Notes: generated by a model not told the origin, from the sequence alone. A DNA stretch of 8,598 nucleotides from JAQGMJ01 sp036271855 (GCA_036271855.1 DATAZV010000045.1:1-8598); one strand, 5' to 3'; numbered from the stretch's first letter, positions 1-5,368 are shown. Made by a program: numbers and translations.

Positions 1-571
1 AGGGGCCGCCGCTCTTCTTCAGGTAGGCCTCGATCTTCATGCACATGTCCTGCAGCACGTCGAGGGCCTTTTCGATTTCTTCCGGCTTGAAGGGGTTGCG
101 CGCCATGCGCAGCCAGAGGTCGCGCCGCTCTTGCGAGGGGATGGCGTCCAGGTGTTCCTGCAGCTCCTTGTCCGACCACTTCTTGGCGATCGGTTCCATC
201 GACTTGCTCCAGTTCGGCTTTTGCACCGCCGGCAGGCAGACGTCGTCGACGTACTTGGACCAGCGCCGCACTTCGTGGCGGTCGATCGGGTCCGCCGGCA
301 TCAGCGGCGGGTTGGGAAAGGCCTCGTCGAGGTATTCGTTGATCAGGTTGCTCTCGACCAGGATCTTGCCGCTCTCCAGCACCAGGCAGGGGACGATGGC
401 CGAGGGGTTGAGCTTCTTGAACCACGGCGTGTGGTGCTGGAAGCTGCGCAGGTCGATCACGCGGCCGTCGTAGGCCAGGCCCTTTTCGCCCAGGGTAAGG
501 CGCACCTTGCGCGAGGCGGAAGAACTCCAGCCGTGGTACAGGATGAATTTCGGTTGATTCGATTCGGCCAT
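1..571 (-). CDS. Glutathione S-transferase family protein, LigF-like, 3' end cut by window edge
   Basis: The reverse strand is open from an ATG at 571 to the window edge (190 codons, no stop yet). The N-terminal half has the thioredoxin-like GST layout: a YHGWSSSASRKVRL segment at residues 12-25 where the catalytic Ser/Cys of such enzymes lies, the cis-proline pair V60-P61 after LNPSA, and E73-S74 (VESNLINEYLDE), which in the family bind the gamma-glutamyl part of glutathione. From about residue 98 an all-helical C-terminal domain begins (RHEVRRWSKYVDD), with a long charged stretch at 126-165 (KKWSDKELQEHL, RMARNPF). From memory this layout resembles LigF-type beta-etherase GSTs, but substrate cannot be inferred. 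A GGGAG lies 11 nt before the ATG. It is cytoplasmic, with no signal peptide. It is transcribed away from the 77-residue gene. GST family is secure; subclass is tentative. Confidence 0.88.
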   Translation of the reverse strand, partial: MAESNQPKFILYHGWSSSASRKVRLTLGEKGLAYDGRVIDLRSFQHHTPWFKKLNPSAIVPCLVLESGKILVESNLINEYLDEAFPNPPLMPADPIDRHEVRRWSKYVDDVCLPAVQKPNWSKSMEPIAKKWSDKELQEHLDAIPSQERRDLWLRMARNPFKPEEIEKALDVLQDMCMKIEAYLKKSGGP

Positions 572-607
572 CTTTGATGCATCTCCCGTCGATGTGGTGG
601 GGGGGCT

Positions 608-623
608 AATCATTCGCATGATT
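608..623. promoter_or_regulatory. Short palindrome in the GST leader, operator-like
   Basis: AATCATTCGCATGATT has perfect 6-bp arms around a 4-bp centre. It lies just downstream of the candidate GST promoter, where a repressor site would act. No regulator family is suggested by the sequence itself. Confidence 0.3.
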
Positions 624-634
624 GGAAAAGCGCA

Positions 635-663
635 AGTGTGCGCGGCGAGCGCCGCAGCGTCAA
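635..663 (-). promoter_or_regulatory. Candidate sigma-70 promoter for the GST gene
   Basis: Read on the minus strand, TTGACG (658-663) is followed after 17 bp by CACACT (635-640), which matches the -35 consensus at 5 of 6 and the -10 at 3 of 6. The start codon lies 63 bp downstream. The 17-bp spacer contains a perfect inverted repeat, GCGGCG-AG-CGCCGC (642-655). Assigned by eye only. Confidence 0.33.
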
Positions 664-692
664 TCCGGCAAAGCAGATGGGCGCCATTACGC

Positions 693-712
693 TGTAGGAC
701 CTTGTAGGACCA
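693..712. repeat. Two tandem 10-bp repeats between divergent genes
   Basis: TGTAGGACCT is followed directly by TGTAGGACCA (9 of 10 identical), so the two copies sit one helical turn apart on the same DNA face. This spacing suits a pair of protein-binding half sites upstream of the 77-residue gene. An AT-rich TTATAT follows at 718-723 but has no well-placed -35 box. The rest of the 572-776 intergenic region shows nothing else clear. Confidence 0.35.
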
Positions 713-776
713 CGCCTTATATTTTCGCCGCGGCCGGGGCGATACAGTGAGGCCAGTCCTTACCGGAGATGCAGCG

Positions 777-1010
777 ATGAAAAACAACCCGAGCACCGAA
801 CAAAAAGAGCTGATGGCCGAATTCGACCTGGCGCGCCAGGCGTTCAACACCTCGCACGCGCAACTGCGGCGCAACCTGCTGGCCGCCGGGAAGGGCAAGA
901 AGCCGGTATCGGTGCTCAAGCGCAGCCTGAAGCAGCACCTGACGGCGGCCGCCTGCCTGCTGGCGATGGGGCGGGCGACTTCCGAGTTCAGGCGCCAGCA
1001 TCCGGCCTGA
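777..1010 (+). CDS. Unrecognised small basic helical protein, 77 aa
   Basis: I do not recognise this protein. The ATG at 777 is chosen because GGAG (765-768) lies 8 nt before it; an in-frame GTG at 747 has no such site. Codons are strongly GC-ended, as in the neighbouring real genes, which supports coding. The product starts polar (MKNNPSTEQKELMAEFD), then reads as helical, with a basic loop GKGKKPVSVLKRSLKQH at 39-55 and an Ala/Leu-rich stretch TAAACLLAMG at 56-65. That stretch is too short for a membrane span. There is one cysteine (C60), no metal-binding motif and no signal peptide. It reads toward hemL, with 29 bp between the two stop codons. A small nucleic-acid-binding or adaptor protein would fit the charge but is only a guess. 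Confidence 0.68.
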   Translation: MKNNPSTEQKELMAEFDLARQAFNTSHAQLRRNLLAAGKGKKPVSVLKRSLKQHLTAAACLLAMGRATSEFRRQHPA

Positions 1011-1039
1011 AGGCCGCCGGCCCGCGTCAGCGCCTGAGG

Positions 1040-2335
1040 TCAGTTCCGCAATTGCGCGAAGGCCGCCTGCACCGAGGCCAGGGTGGCCTTGACCACCTCC
1101 GGGCCGTGCGCCGCCGAGACGAATCCCGCCTCGTAGGCCGAAGGCGCGAAGTGCACCCCGGCGTCCAGCATCAGGTGGAAAAAGCGGTTGAACAATTCCT
1201 TGTCAGCCTGCATCACTTCGGCGTAATTCGCCGGCGGCTGCGGGCTGGCGAACAGGCCGAACATTGCGCCGACCGAAGCGGCTGAAAAAGGCAGCCGGGC
1301 TTGCGCGGCGGCCTGGTTGATGCCGGCGGTGAATTCGCCGGTGATGCGCCCCAGCGTTTCGTAAAAGCCCGGTTTCTGGATTTCCTTCAGTGTCGCCATG
1401 CCGGCGGCAATCGCCACCGGGTTGCCCGACAGCGTGCCGGCCTGGTACACCCCGCCCAGCGGCGAGAGGTGTTCCATGAATTTCTTTTTCCCCCCCAGCG
1501 CGGCCACCGGCATGCCGCCGCCGATCACCTTGCCCAGCACGGTGATGTCGGGGTCGATGTTGTACAGGCTTTGCGCGCCGCCTAGCGCGACGCGAAAGCC
1601 GGTCATCACCTCGTCGAAAATACACAGGGCACCGTGCTTGGTGCACAGCGCGCGCATGGTGCCGAGAAACTCGGGCGTGCCGGGCACCAGGTTCATGTTG
1701 CCGGCAATCGGCTCGACGATCACGCCGGCGATCTGCTCGCCGTATTTCTTGAAGGCGTCTTCCAGTTGCTGCGGATGGTTGAAGTCCAGCACCAGGGTGT
1801 GCTGCGTGATCTCCGGCGGTACCCCGGCGGATGACGGGTTGCCGAATGTCAGCAGGCCGGAGCCGGCTTTCACCAGCAGGCTGTCGGCATGGCCGTGATA
1901 ACAGCCTTCGAATTTGATGATCTTCGGGCGCCCGGTGGCGCCGCGCGCCAGGCGGATGGCGGTCATCGCCGCCTCGGTGCCAGAACTGACAAAGCGGATG
2001 CGCTCCAGCGACGGCATCAGCTTGACCACCATCTCGGCGATGTTGATTTCGTCCTCTGTAGGCATGCCGAAGGACAAGCCGCGGGTGGAGGCTTCCTGCA
2101 CCGCCTTGATCACCGCGGGGTGGGCGTGGCCCAGGATCAGCGGCCCCCAGGAGCCGACGTAGTCGGTATAGCGCTTGCCGTCGGCGTCCCACACGTAGGG
2201 GCCGGAACCGCGGGTGATGAAGCGCGGGGTGCCGCCGACCGAGCGAAAGGCGCGCACCGGCGAATTGACGCCACCCGGGATGATCGCCTGGGCGCGGGAA
2301 AACAGGGTTTCGTTGTTGCTGCTGTTCTGGTTCAT
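1040..2335 (-). CDS. hemL: Glutamate-1-semialdehyde 2,1-aminomutase
   Basis: HemL is a PLP enzyme that isomerises glutamate-1-semialdehyde to 5-aminolevulinate, the last step of the C5 route into haem and other tetrapyrroles. It acts in the cytoplasm on the product of HemA (GtrR). The 431-residue length is normal for the family. Visible marks are the N-terminal PGGVNSPVRAF (20-30), the cofactor phosphate loop SSGTEA (117-122), GCYHGHAD (144-151), the DEV triad (241-243) that contacts the PLP ring, and the Schiff-base lysine K269 in VLGKVIGGGMP. YQAGTLSGNP (297-306) is the usual C-terminal signature. The ATG at 2335 gives the family's expected N-terminus (LFSRAQAIIPGG), although no good ribosome site precedes it. 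Translation may be coupled to thiE, which ends 16 bp upstream. No terminator with a T-run was seen after the stop. Confidence 0.97.
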   Translation of the reverse strand: MNQNSSNNETLFSRAQAIIPGGVNSPVRAFRSVGGTPRFITRGSGPYVWDADGKRYTDYVGSWGPLILGHAHPAVIKAVQEASTRGLSFGMPTEDEINIAEMVVKLMPSLERIRFVSSGTEAAMTAIRLARGATGRPKIIKFEGCYHGHADSLLVKAGSGLLTFGNPSSAGVPPEITQHTLVLDFNHPQQLEDAFKKYGEQIAGVIVEPIAGNMNLVPGTPEFLGTMRALCTKHGALCIFDEVMTGFRVALGGAQSLYNIDPDITVLGKVIGGGMPVAALGGKKKFMEHLSPLGGVYQAGTLSGNPVAIAAGMATLKEIQKPGFYETLGRITGEFTAGINQAAAQARLPFSAASVGAMFGLFASPQPPANYAEVMQADKELFNRFFHLMLDAGVHFAPSAYEAGFVSAAHGPEVVKATLASVQAAFAQLRN

Positions 2336-2351
2336 GATCAGGTACAGGGCT

Positions 2352-2975
2352 TTAAGTAAAAAGCGCGCCGAACTGGCGCGCGCGCGCGGCGATGTCGGGC
2401 GCGTCGAAAATATCGCTGATCACGGCCAGCGCATCGGCGCCGGCTTCGACCACCGCTTGCGCATTGTCTGCGGTGATGCCGCCGATGGCCACCATCGGCA
2501 GCCCGAGCGAGCGCGCCTGGGCGAACAAGTCAAGCGGCGCGCGCACCGCGGCGGGCTTGCTGGGAGAAGCGTAAATGCTGCCGAAGGCGATGTGATCGGC
2601 GCCGGCATTCCTGGCGGCCTGCGCCAGTTCGAGCCGGTCGTAGCAGGAGGCGCCGAGCAGCTTGCCCGCCCCAAGCTTCTTGCGCGCGGCCGCGAGCTCA
2701 CCGTCGTCCGCGCCGAGATGCACGCCGTCGGCATCGACTTTCAGGGCGAGGTCGAGATGATCATTGACGATGAAGGTGGCGCCGAACTTCTGGCACAGGG
2801 CGGCCAGGGCGATGGCATGCTCGATGCGCTGGCTGGGCGCGGCGACCTTGTTGCGGTATTGCAACACCCGGGCGCCGCCTTCCAGAGCTGCCTTGGCTGC
2901 CAGCACCAGCTTCAGGGTGTCGCGCCAGTCCGGGGTGACGACGTACAGGCCGCGAATCCGTGCGGCCGCGCTCAC
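2352..2975 (-). CDS. thiE: Thiamine-phosphate synthase
   Basis: ThiE condenses HMP-pyrophosphate with the carboxylated thiazole phosphate to give thiamine phosphate and pyrophosphate. It is a single-domain TIM barrel of 207 residues, a typical length. Motifs in order: LQYRNK (38-43) that binds pyrophosphate, VNDHLDLA (70-77) with N71-D72 for substrate and Mg2+, DGVHLG (83-88), GASCYDR (108-114), FGSIYASPSKP (131-141), VAIGGIT (162-168) and AVISDIF (184-190). The usual PTxTK pyrophosphate loop reads ASPSK here, with serines in place of threonines, probably a conservative change. The start is a GTG at 2975, overlapping the thiD TGA by 4 bp, which suggests translational coupling. No better ATG exists upstream. 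Confidence 0.96.
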   Translation of the reverse strand: MSAAARIRGLYVVTPDWRDTLKLVLAAKAALEGGARVLQYRNKVAAPSQRIEHAIALAALCQKFGATFIVNDHLDLALKVDADGVHLGADDGELAAARKKLGAGKLLGASCYDRLELAQAARNAGADHIAFGSIYASPSKPAAVRAPLDLFAQARSLGLPMVAIGGITADNAQAVVEAGADALAVISDIFDAPDIAARARQFGALFT

Positions 2976-3880
2976 GGGCCGGCCTGCCCGCCGCCGGCTT
3001 CACCGGTGCCGTTGGCTTCACTGCTTGCATCAGGGGTCTGGCGGGCCCAGAAAAAGCGGTCCGGGATGTACTGGCCCATGCCGGGGCGAAAGGCGAATTT
3101 CAGGGTGTTCCAGGTGTATTCCTGCGCCTCGCGCACGGCGGCGGGCACATCCAGCCCGTTGGCCAGGGTGGCGGCGATGGCCGAGGCCAGGGTGCAGCCG
3201 GAGCCGTGGTAACTGCCGGGCAGGCGGGTCCAGGCGTCGCTGCGCACCAGGCCCAGTTCGTCGCTGTCGGGCCCGCCGACCGGACCATAGAGCTGGTTCA
3301 CCACCTGCTGGGTGTTCTCGTGGGTGCCGGTGATCAGCACGTATTCCGCACCCATTTCCAGCAGCGCCTTGGCGCAGAGCTCCAGCGCCGGGTCTTCTTC
3401 CTCGAAATGCCCCGCCACCAGGCGCCGCGCTTCCAGGCTGTTGGGCGTGAGCACCGTGGTCTGGGGGATCAGCAGTTCCCGGATCGCGGCGATCATCTCT
3501 TCGTTGGCCAGGTCGTCGCCGTTGCCGGCGGCCAGCACCGGATCGAGGATCAGCGGGATATCGGGATAATCGGACACCACCTCGGCAATCGCCTGGACGT
3601 TTTCCACGCTGCCCAGCAAGCCGATCTTGAACGCGTCCACCGTCATGTCTTCCAGCACCTGGCGCGCCTGGTCCTCGACCCAGGCGGCGTCGATGGCGTC
3701 GATCGCCTCGACCCGTTCGGAGTCCTGGATGGTCAGCGCGGTGATCACCGACAGCGGGTGGCAGCCCAGGCTGGCCAGGGTCATGATGTCGGCCTGGATG
3801 CCGGCGCCGCCGGAAGGGTCGGAACCGGCGAACACCAGCACGATCGGAGGCGAAGTCGGAGCGGTGGCCATGTAAGTCAT
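2972..3880 (-). CDS. thiD: Hydroxymethylpyrimidine/phosphomethylpyrimidine kinase
   Basis: ThiD phosphorylates HMP and then HMP-phosphate, giving the pyrimidine pyrophosphate that the downstream ThiE uses. It belongs to the ribokinase fold. Seen here: AGSDPSGGAGIQADI (18-32) for HMP and nucleotide binding, KIGLLGS (85-91), DPVLAAGNGD (113-122), LTPNSLEA (144-151), and the anion-hole motif SYHGSGCT (223-230), with C229 where the proposed catalytic cysteine sits. At 302 residues it is longer than the roughly 266 of enteric ThiD. Part of the excess is a C-terminal Gly/Ser/Ala-rich tail from about 281 that looks disordered. Start is uncertain: ATG at 3880 or ATG at 3871 (residue 4). Neither has a purine-rich site, because the mRNA is C-rich just upstream. 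It is first gene of the thiD-thiE-hemL operon. Confidence 0.95.
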   Translation of the reverse strand: MTYMATAPTSPPIVLVFAGSDPSGGAGIQADIMTLASLGCHPLSVITALTIQDSERVEAIDAIDAAWVEDQARQVLEDMTVDAFKIGLLGSVENVQAIAEVVSDYPDIPLILDPVLAAGNGDDLANEEMIAAIRELLIPQTTVLTPNSLEARRLVAGHFEEEDPALELCAKALLEMGAEYVLITGTHENTQQVVNQLYGPVGGPDSDELGLVRSDAWTRLPGSYHGSGCTLASAIAATLANGLDVPAAVREAQEYTWNTLKFAFRPGMGQYIPDRFFWARQTPDASSEANGTGEAGGGQAGP

Positions 3881-3908
3881 TTGGGGCCGGCTGGCGGCGG
3901 CGGAAATT

Positions 3909-3967
3909 GGGATGGGGAATGGGTAAGCGCGGGGGGGGGTAAGGGCCGGTAAGGGCCCGTAGGGGCA
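3909..3967 (+). repeat. G-tract cluster and 10-bp repeats in the thiD leader, G-quadruplex candidate
   Basis: The plus strand holds seven runs of three or more G within 57 bp: 3909-3911, 3914-3917, 3921-3923, nine G at 3931-3939, 3943-3945, 3953-3955 and 3962-3965. Inside it, GGTAAGGGCC occurs twice in tandem (3938-3957), followed by a decayed third copy CGTAGGGGCA (3958-3967). The G-rich strand is the template for thiD, so its mRNA leader would be C-rich. Quadruplex formation is inferred from tract spacing only. Confidence 0.5.
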
Positions 3968-3973
3968 GAGGCG

Positions 3974-3997
3974 ATTTTCCTGTAAATTCAGGAAAAT
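3974..3997. promoter_or_regulatory. Perfect 9-bp-arm inverted repeat between divergent thiD and rubredoxin
   Basis: ATTTTCCTG (3974-3982) and CAGGAAAAT (3989-3997) are exact reverse complements around TAAATT. The site is 94 bp from the thiD start and 91 bp from the rubredoxin start, close to the middle of the intergenic region. It lies about 35 bp upstream of the extended -10 assigned to rubredoxin. This suits a dimeric regulator acting on both genes. It could also form an RNA hairpin in the thiD leader. No regulator can be named. Confidence 0.45.
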
Positions 3998-4031
3998 GCC
4001 GGATGAAGATGCACCAAGCTATTAAGTCCGA

Positions 4032-4040
4032 TGCTATTAT
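4032..4040 (+). promoter_or_regulatory. Extended -10 promoter element for rubredoxin
   Basis: TGCTATTAT matches the extended -10 pattern TGnTATAAT with one mismatch in the hexamer. No convincing -35 lies 16-18 bp upstream, as is common for extended -10 promoters. Transcription would start near 4047, giving a leader of about 41 nt that includes a small GCGG/CCGC hairpin (4061-4074). On the opposite strand TTGCTG (4074-4079) and TACGAT (4051-4056) with a 17-bp spacer are a weak thiD promoter candidate. Confidence 0.38.
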
Positions 4041-4087
4041 CCCCATTTTAATCGTATTCGGCGGCTAGAACCGCAGCAAACGCAAAA

Positions 4088-4264
4088 ATGGATAACGGCT
4101 TCAAGACTTGGATGTGCCTGATTTGCGGCTGGGTTTACGACGAGGAAAAAGGCGCTCCCGAAGACGGCCTGGCGCCTGGTACCCGCTGGGAGGATGTGCC
4201 GTTGAACTGGACCTGTCCGGAATGCGGTGCGCGCAAGGAAGATTTCGAGCTGGTCGAAATCTAG
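4088..4264 (+). CDS. Rubredoxin, 58 aa
   Basis: This is a small one-iron electron carrier. The iron ligands are visible as two CxxC knuckles: C10-L-I-C13 followed by GWVYDEEKG, and C43-P-E-C46-G. Between them lie the usual GAPEDGLAPGTRWEDVPLNWTCPECG features (P24, G27, G31, W34, W41), given here by position. Length is typical (52-60). The ATG at 4088 lacks a strong ribosome site; only an A-rich leader precedes it. The C-terminus is KEDFELVEI, and the DNA for it is repeated several times downstream. Rubredoxin beside the pil cluster and thiD is a neighbourhood I recall from betaproteobacteria. A direct link to pilus control is not established. The likely partner is a rubredoxin reductase or other redox protein encoded elsewhere. 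Confidence 0.95.
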   Translation: MDNGFKTWMCLICGWVYDEEKGAPEDGLAPGTRWEDVPLNWTCPECGARKEDFELVEI

Positions 4265-4434
4265 GAAAGATTTCGAACTGGCCGAAATCTAGTGAAGCTT
4301 TCGAACTGGTCGGGATTTGGACAAGATTTCGCGGCCCGTGCGTCCGGGCAGGCAAGAATTCAAGCTGATTGGAATTTGAGCAGCAGGTCGAAATGGCCGT
4401 AACCCGGAAAGACTTCGAGCCGGCCGAAATTTGA
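4237..4434 (+). repeat. Degenerate 28-bp repeats copied from the rubredoxin 3' end
   Basis: The last 28 bp of the rubredoxin gene, including its stop (4237-4264), are followed at exact 28-bp steps by copies at 4265-4292 (25 of 28 identical), 4293-4320 (21 of 28) and 4321-4348 (only the first part recognisable). Further copies lie at 4352-4379 (about 19 of 28), a fragment at about 4378-4394, and 4407-4434 (22 of 28 against the second copy). Copies two and last still read DFELAEI-stop and DFEPAEI-stop. The first unit has perfect 8-bp arms GATTTCGA/TCGAAATC around GCTGG, so the better copies can form hairpins. Identities were counted by eye. Confidence 0.85.
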
Positions 4435-4444
4435 TTTTTTTTTT
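4410..4444 (+). terminator. Candidate intrinsic terminator after rubredoxin
   Basis: The last repeat copy forms a stem TTCG (4414-4417)/CGAA (4425-4428), extended by weaker pairs to 4410/4432 with one mismatch. Two bases later comes a run of ten T (4435-4444). The stem is modest, but the T-run is unambiguous and lies between the rubredoxin gene and the pilG promoter candidate. A second small inverted repeat, ATTTAG (4447-4452)/CTAAAT (4465-4470), follows. Confidence 0.55.
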
Positions 4445-4478
4445 GGATTTAGGCGAGAATCCCGCTAAATTGAACAAT

Positions 4479-4513
4479 ACCTTATATGACAATCTCATAA
4501 GGTCTTGTATCAT
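4479..4513 (+). promoter_or_regulatory. Candidate pilG promoter with inverted repeat over its -35 box
   Basis: ATGACA (4486-4491) and TATCAT (4508-4513) are spaced 16 bp and each match the sigma-70 consensus at 5 of 6. An exact inverted repeat, ACCTTAT (4479-4485) and ATAAGGT (4497-4503), encloses the -35 box, a position where a bound protein would block polymerase. The transcript would begin near 4520. No sigma-54 type GG/GC pair was noticed. Confidence 0.42.
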
Positions 4514-4528
4514 TTACGGCTTTACGAG

Positions 4529-4555
4529 CGGCGGCGGGCGGAATCCACGCCGCCG
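4529..4555 (+). promoter_or_regulatory. GC-rich hairpin in the pilG leader
   Basis: CGGCGGCG (4529-4536) and CGCCGCCG (4548-4555) pair perfectly around an 11-nt loop, 29 nt before the pilG start. With no T-run after it this is not a terminator. It may stabilise the 5' end of the pil mRNA or influence translation. Confidence 0.4.
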
Positions 4556-4584
4556 AAAATCAGAACGGGCAAGGCGGGGGCGGG

Positions 4585-4980
4585 ATGGCGGAGACCTATA
4601 ATCTGGCCGGCGTGAAAGTCATGGTGATCGACGACTCGAACACCATACGACGCAGTGCCGAAATTTTTCTGGTGCAGGCGGGGGCCCAAGTGATATTGGC
4701 GGAAGATGGTTTCGATGCGCTGGCGAAGATCACCGATCACGCGCCCAACATCATTTTCTGCGACATCATGATGCCCCGCCTGGATGGTTACCAGACGTGC
4801 GCGCTGATCAAGAAAAACGCGAAATTCGCCAGCACGCCGGTAATCATGCTGTCCTCCAAGGACGGGTTGTTCGATCGCGCGCGCGGTCGCATGGTGGGTT
4901 CCGACGAGTACCTGACCAAACCCTTTACGAAGGACAGCCTCTTGAAGACCGTTGGCGCCCACGCGGGTAAAACTGACTAA
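4585..4980 (+). CDS. pilG: Twitching motility response regulator PilG
   Basis: PilG is a stand-alone CheY-like receiver of the Pil-Chp system. In Pseudomonas it is phosphorylated by the ChpA kinase and promotes pilus extension and cAMP signalling. The 131-residue protein is a complete receiver: acidic pair D16-D17 in VMVIDDSNTIRRS, phosphoacceptor D60 in IIFCDIMMPRLDGYQ, S90 in VIMLSSKDG (position of the switch Thr/Ser), and K112 in YLTKPF. RRSAEIFL and GLFDRARGRMVGSDEYLTKPF are typical of PilG rather than of flagellar CheY. There is no output domain, signal peptide or membrane segment. The start ATG at 4585 follows a G-rich stretch that can act as ribosome site. It is the first gene of the cluster, 22 bp before pilH. 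Confidence 0.95.
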   Translation: MAETYNLAGVKVMVIDDSNTIRRSAEIFLVQAGAQVILAEDGFDALAKITDHAPNIIFCDIMMPRLDGYQTCALIKKNAKFASTPVIMLSSKDGLFDRARGRMVGSDEYLTKPFTKDSLLKTVGAHAGKTD

Positions 4981-5002
4981 CTGAACCAAGTAGGTGAATA
5001 AC

Positions 5003-5368
5003 ATGCCGGTCAAAAAAATCATGGTGGTGGACGATTCGCCCACCGAGCGCTTCTTCCTCCAGGAACTGCTTTCCAAGCGGGGCTATACCATCGTCACCGC
5101 CGAAAACGGCGAGGACGCGGTGGCCAAATCGGCCAAGGAAATGCCTGACCTGATCCTGATGGACGTGGTGATGCCCGGCCTGAACGGCTTCCAGGCCACC
5201 CGGGCGATCTCGAAGGCGCCGGAAACCGCGCACATCCCGATTTTCATGTGCACCACCAAGGACCAGGAAACCGACAAGATCTGGGGCGTGCGCCAGGGCG
5301 CGAAGGACTACCTGGTCAAGCCGATCAACGGCGACGAATTGCTGGAAAAGATCAAGGCGCTGGGCTGA
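5003..5368 (+). CDS. pilH: Twitching motility response regulator PilH
   Basis: PilH is the second CheY-like receiver of the Pil-Chp system. In Pseudomonas it favours pilus retraction or acts as a phosphate sink opposing PilG. The 121-residue product carries D10-D11 (VVDDSPTERFFL), phosphoacceptor D54 in ILMDVVMPGLNGFQATR, T84 in FMCTTKDQETDKIWG, and K107 in YLVKPI. SPTE, PGLNGFQATR and TTKDQETDKxWGxRQGA are hallmarks of PilH. The ATG at 5003 is preferred because AGGTG (4992-4996) sits 6 nt before it. An in-frame GTG at 4994 would add three residues but overlaps that site. Length then equals that of Pseudomonas PilH as I recall it. A 71-bp gap to pilI includes the 12-bp palindrome AGGCCCGGGCCT (5369-5380). 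Confidence 0.95.
   Translation: MPVKKIMVVDDSPTERFFLQELLSKRGYTIVTAENGEDAVAKSAKEMPDLILMDVVMPGLNGFQATRAISKAPETAHIPIFMCTTKDQETDKIWGVRQGAKDYLVKPINGDELLEKIKALG

Noticed and set aside
717..1001. Minus-strand 94-codon frame opposite the 77-residue gene
   Set aside because: The plus frame has the ribosome site and the GC-ended codon pattern; the minus frame has neither.
1002..1039. Bidirectional terminator between the 77-residue gene and hemL
   Set aside because: Only 4-bp GGCC/GGCC pairing is available and there is no T-run on either strand.
1889..2359. Plus-strand open frames opposite hemL
   Set aside because: They are frame shadows of hemL, with no motif and no plausible ribosome site.
2960..3952. 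A 330-codon plus-strand open frame opposite thiD
   Set aside because: It mirrors the thiD codons and has a composition full of Gly/Arg/His; thiD is unmistakable on the other strand.
3881..4087. TPP riboswitch upstream of thiD
   Set aside because: Neither the CUGAGA core nor the conserved thi-box pyrophosphate-binding segment is seen on the minus strand.
4108..4368. An 86-codon frame overlapping rubredoxin and its repeats
   Set aside because: It is out of frame with rubredoxin, and its apparent C-terminal resemblance (EAFELVGI) comes from the duplicated repeat, not from a second protein.
4237..4434. Possible CRISPR array, because of the 28-bp period
   Set aside because: The units abut with no spacers, diverge progressively, and derive from the rubredoxin coding end; no cas gene is present.
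4994..5002. Upstream GTG as the pilH start
   Set aside because: It overlaps the AGGTG ribosome site that is correctly spaced for the ATG at 5003.
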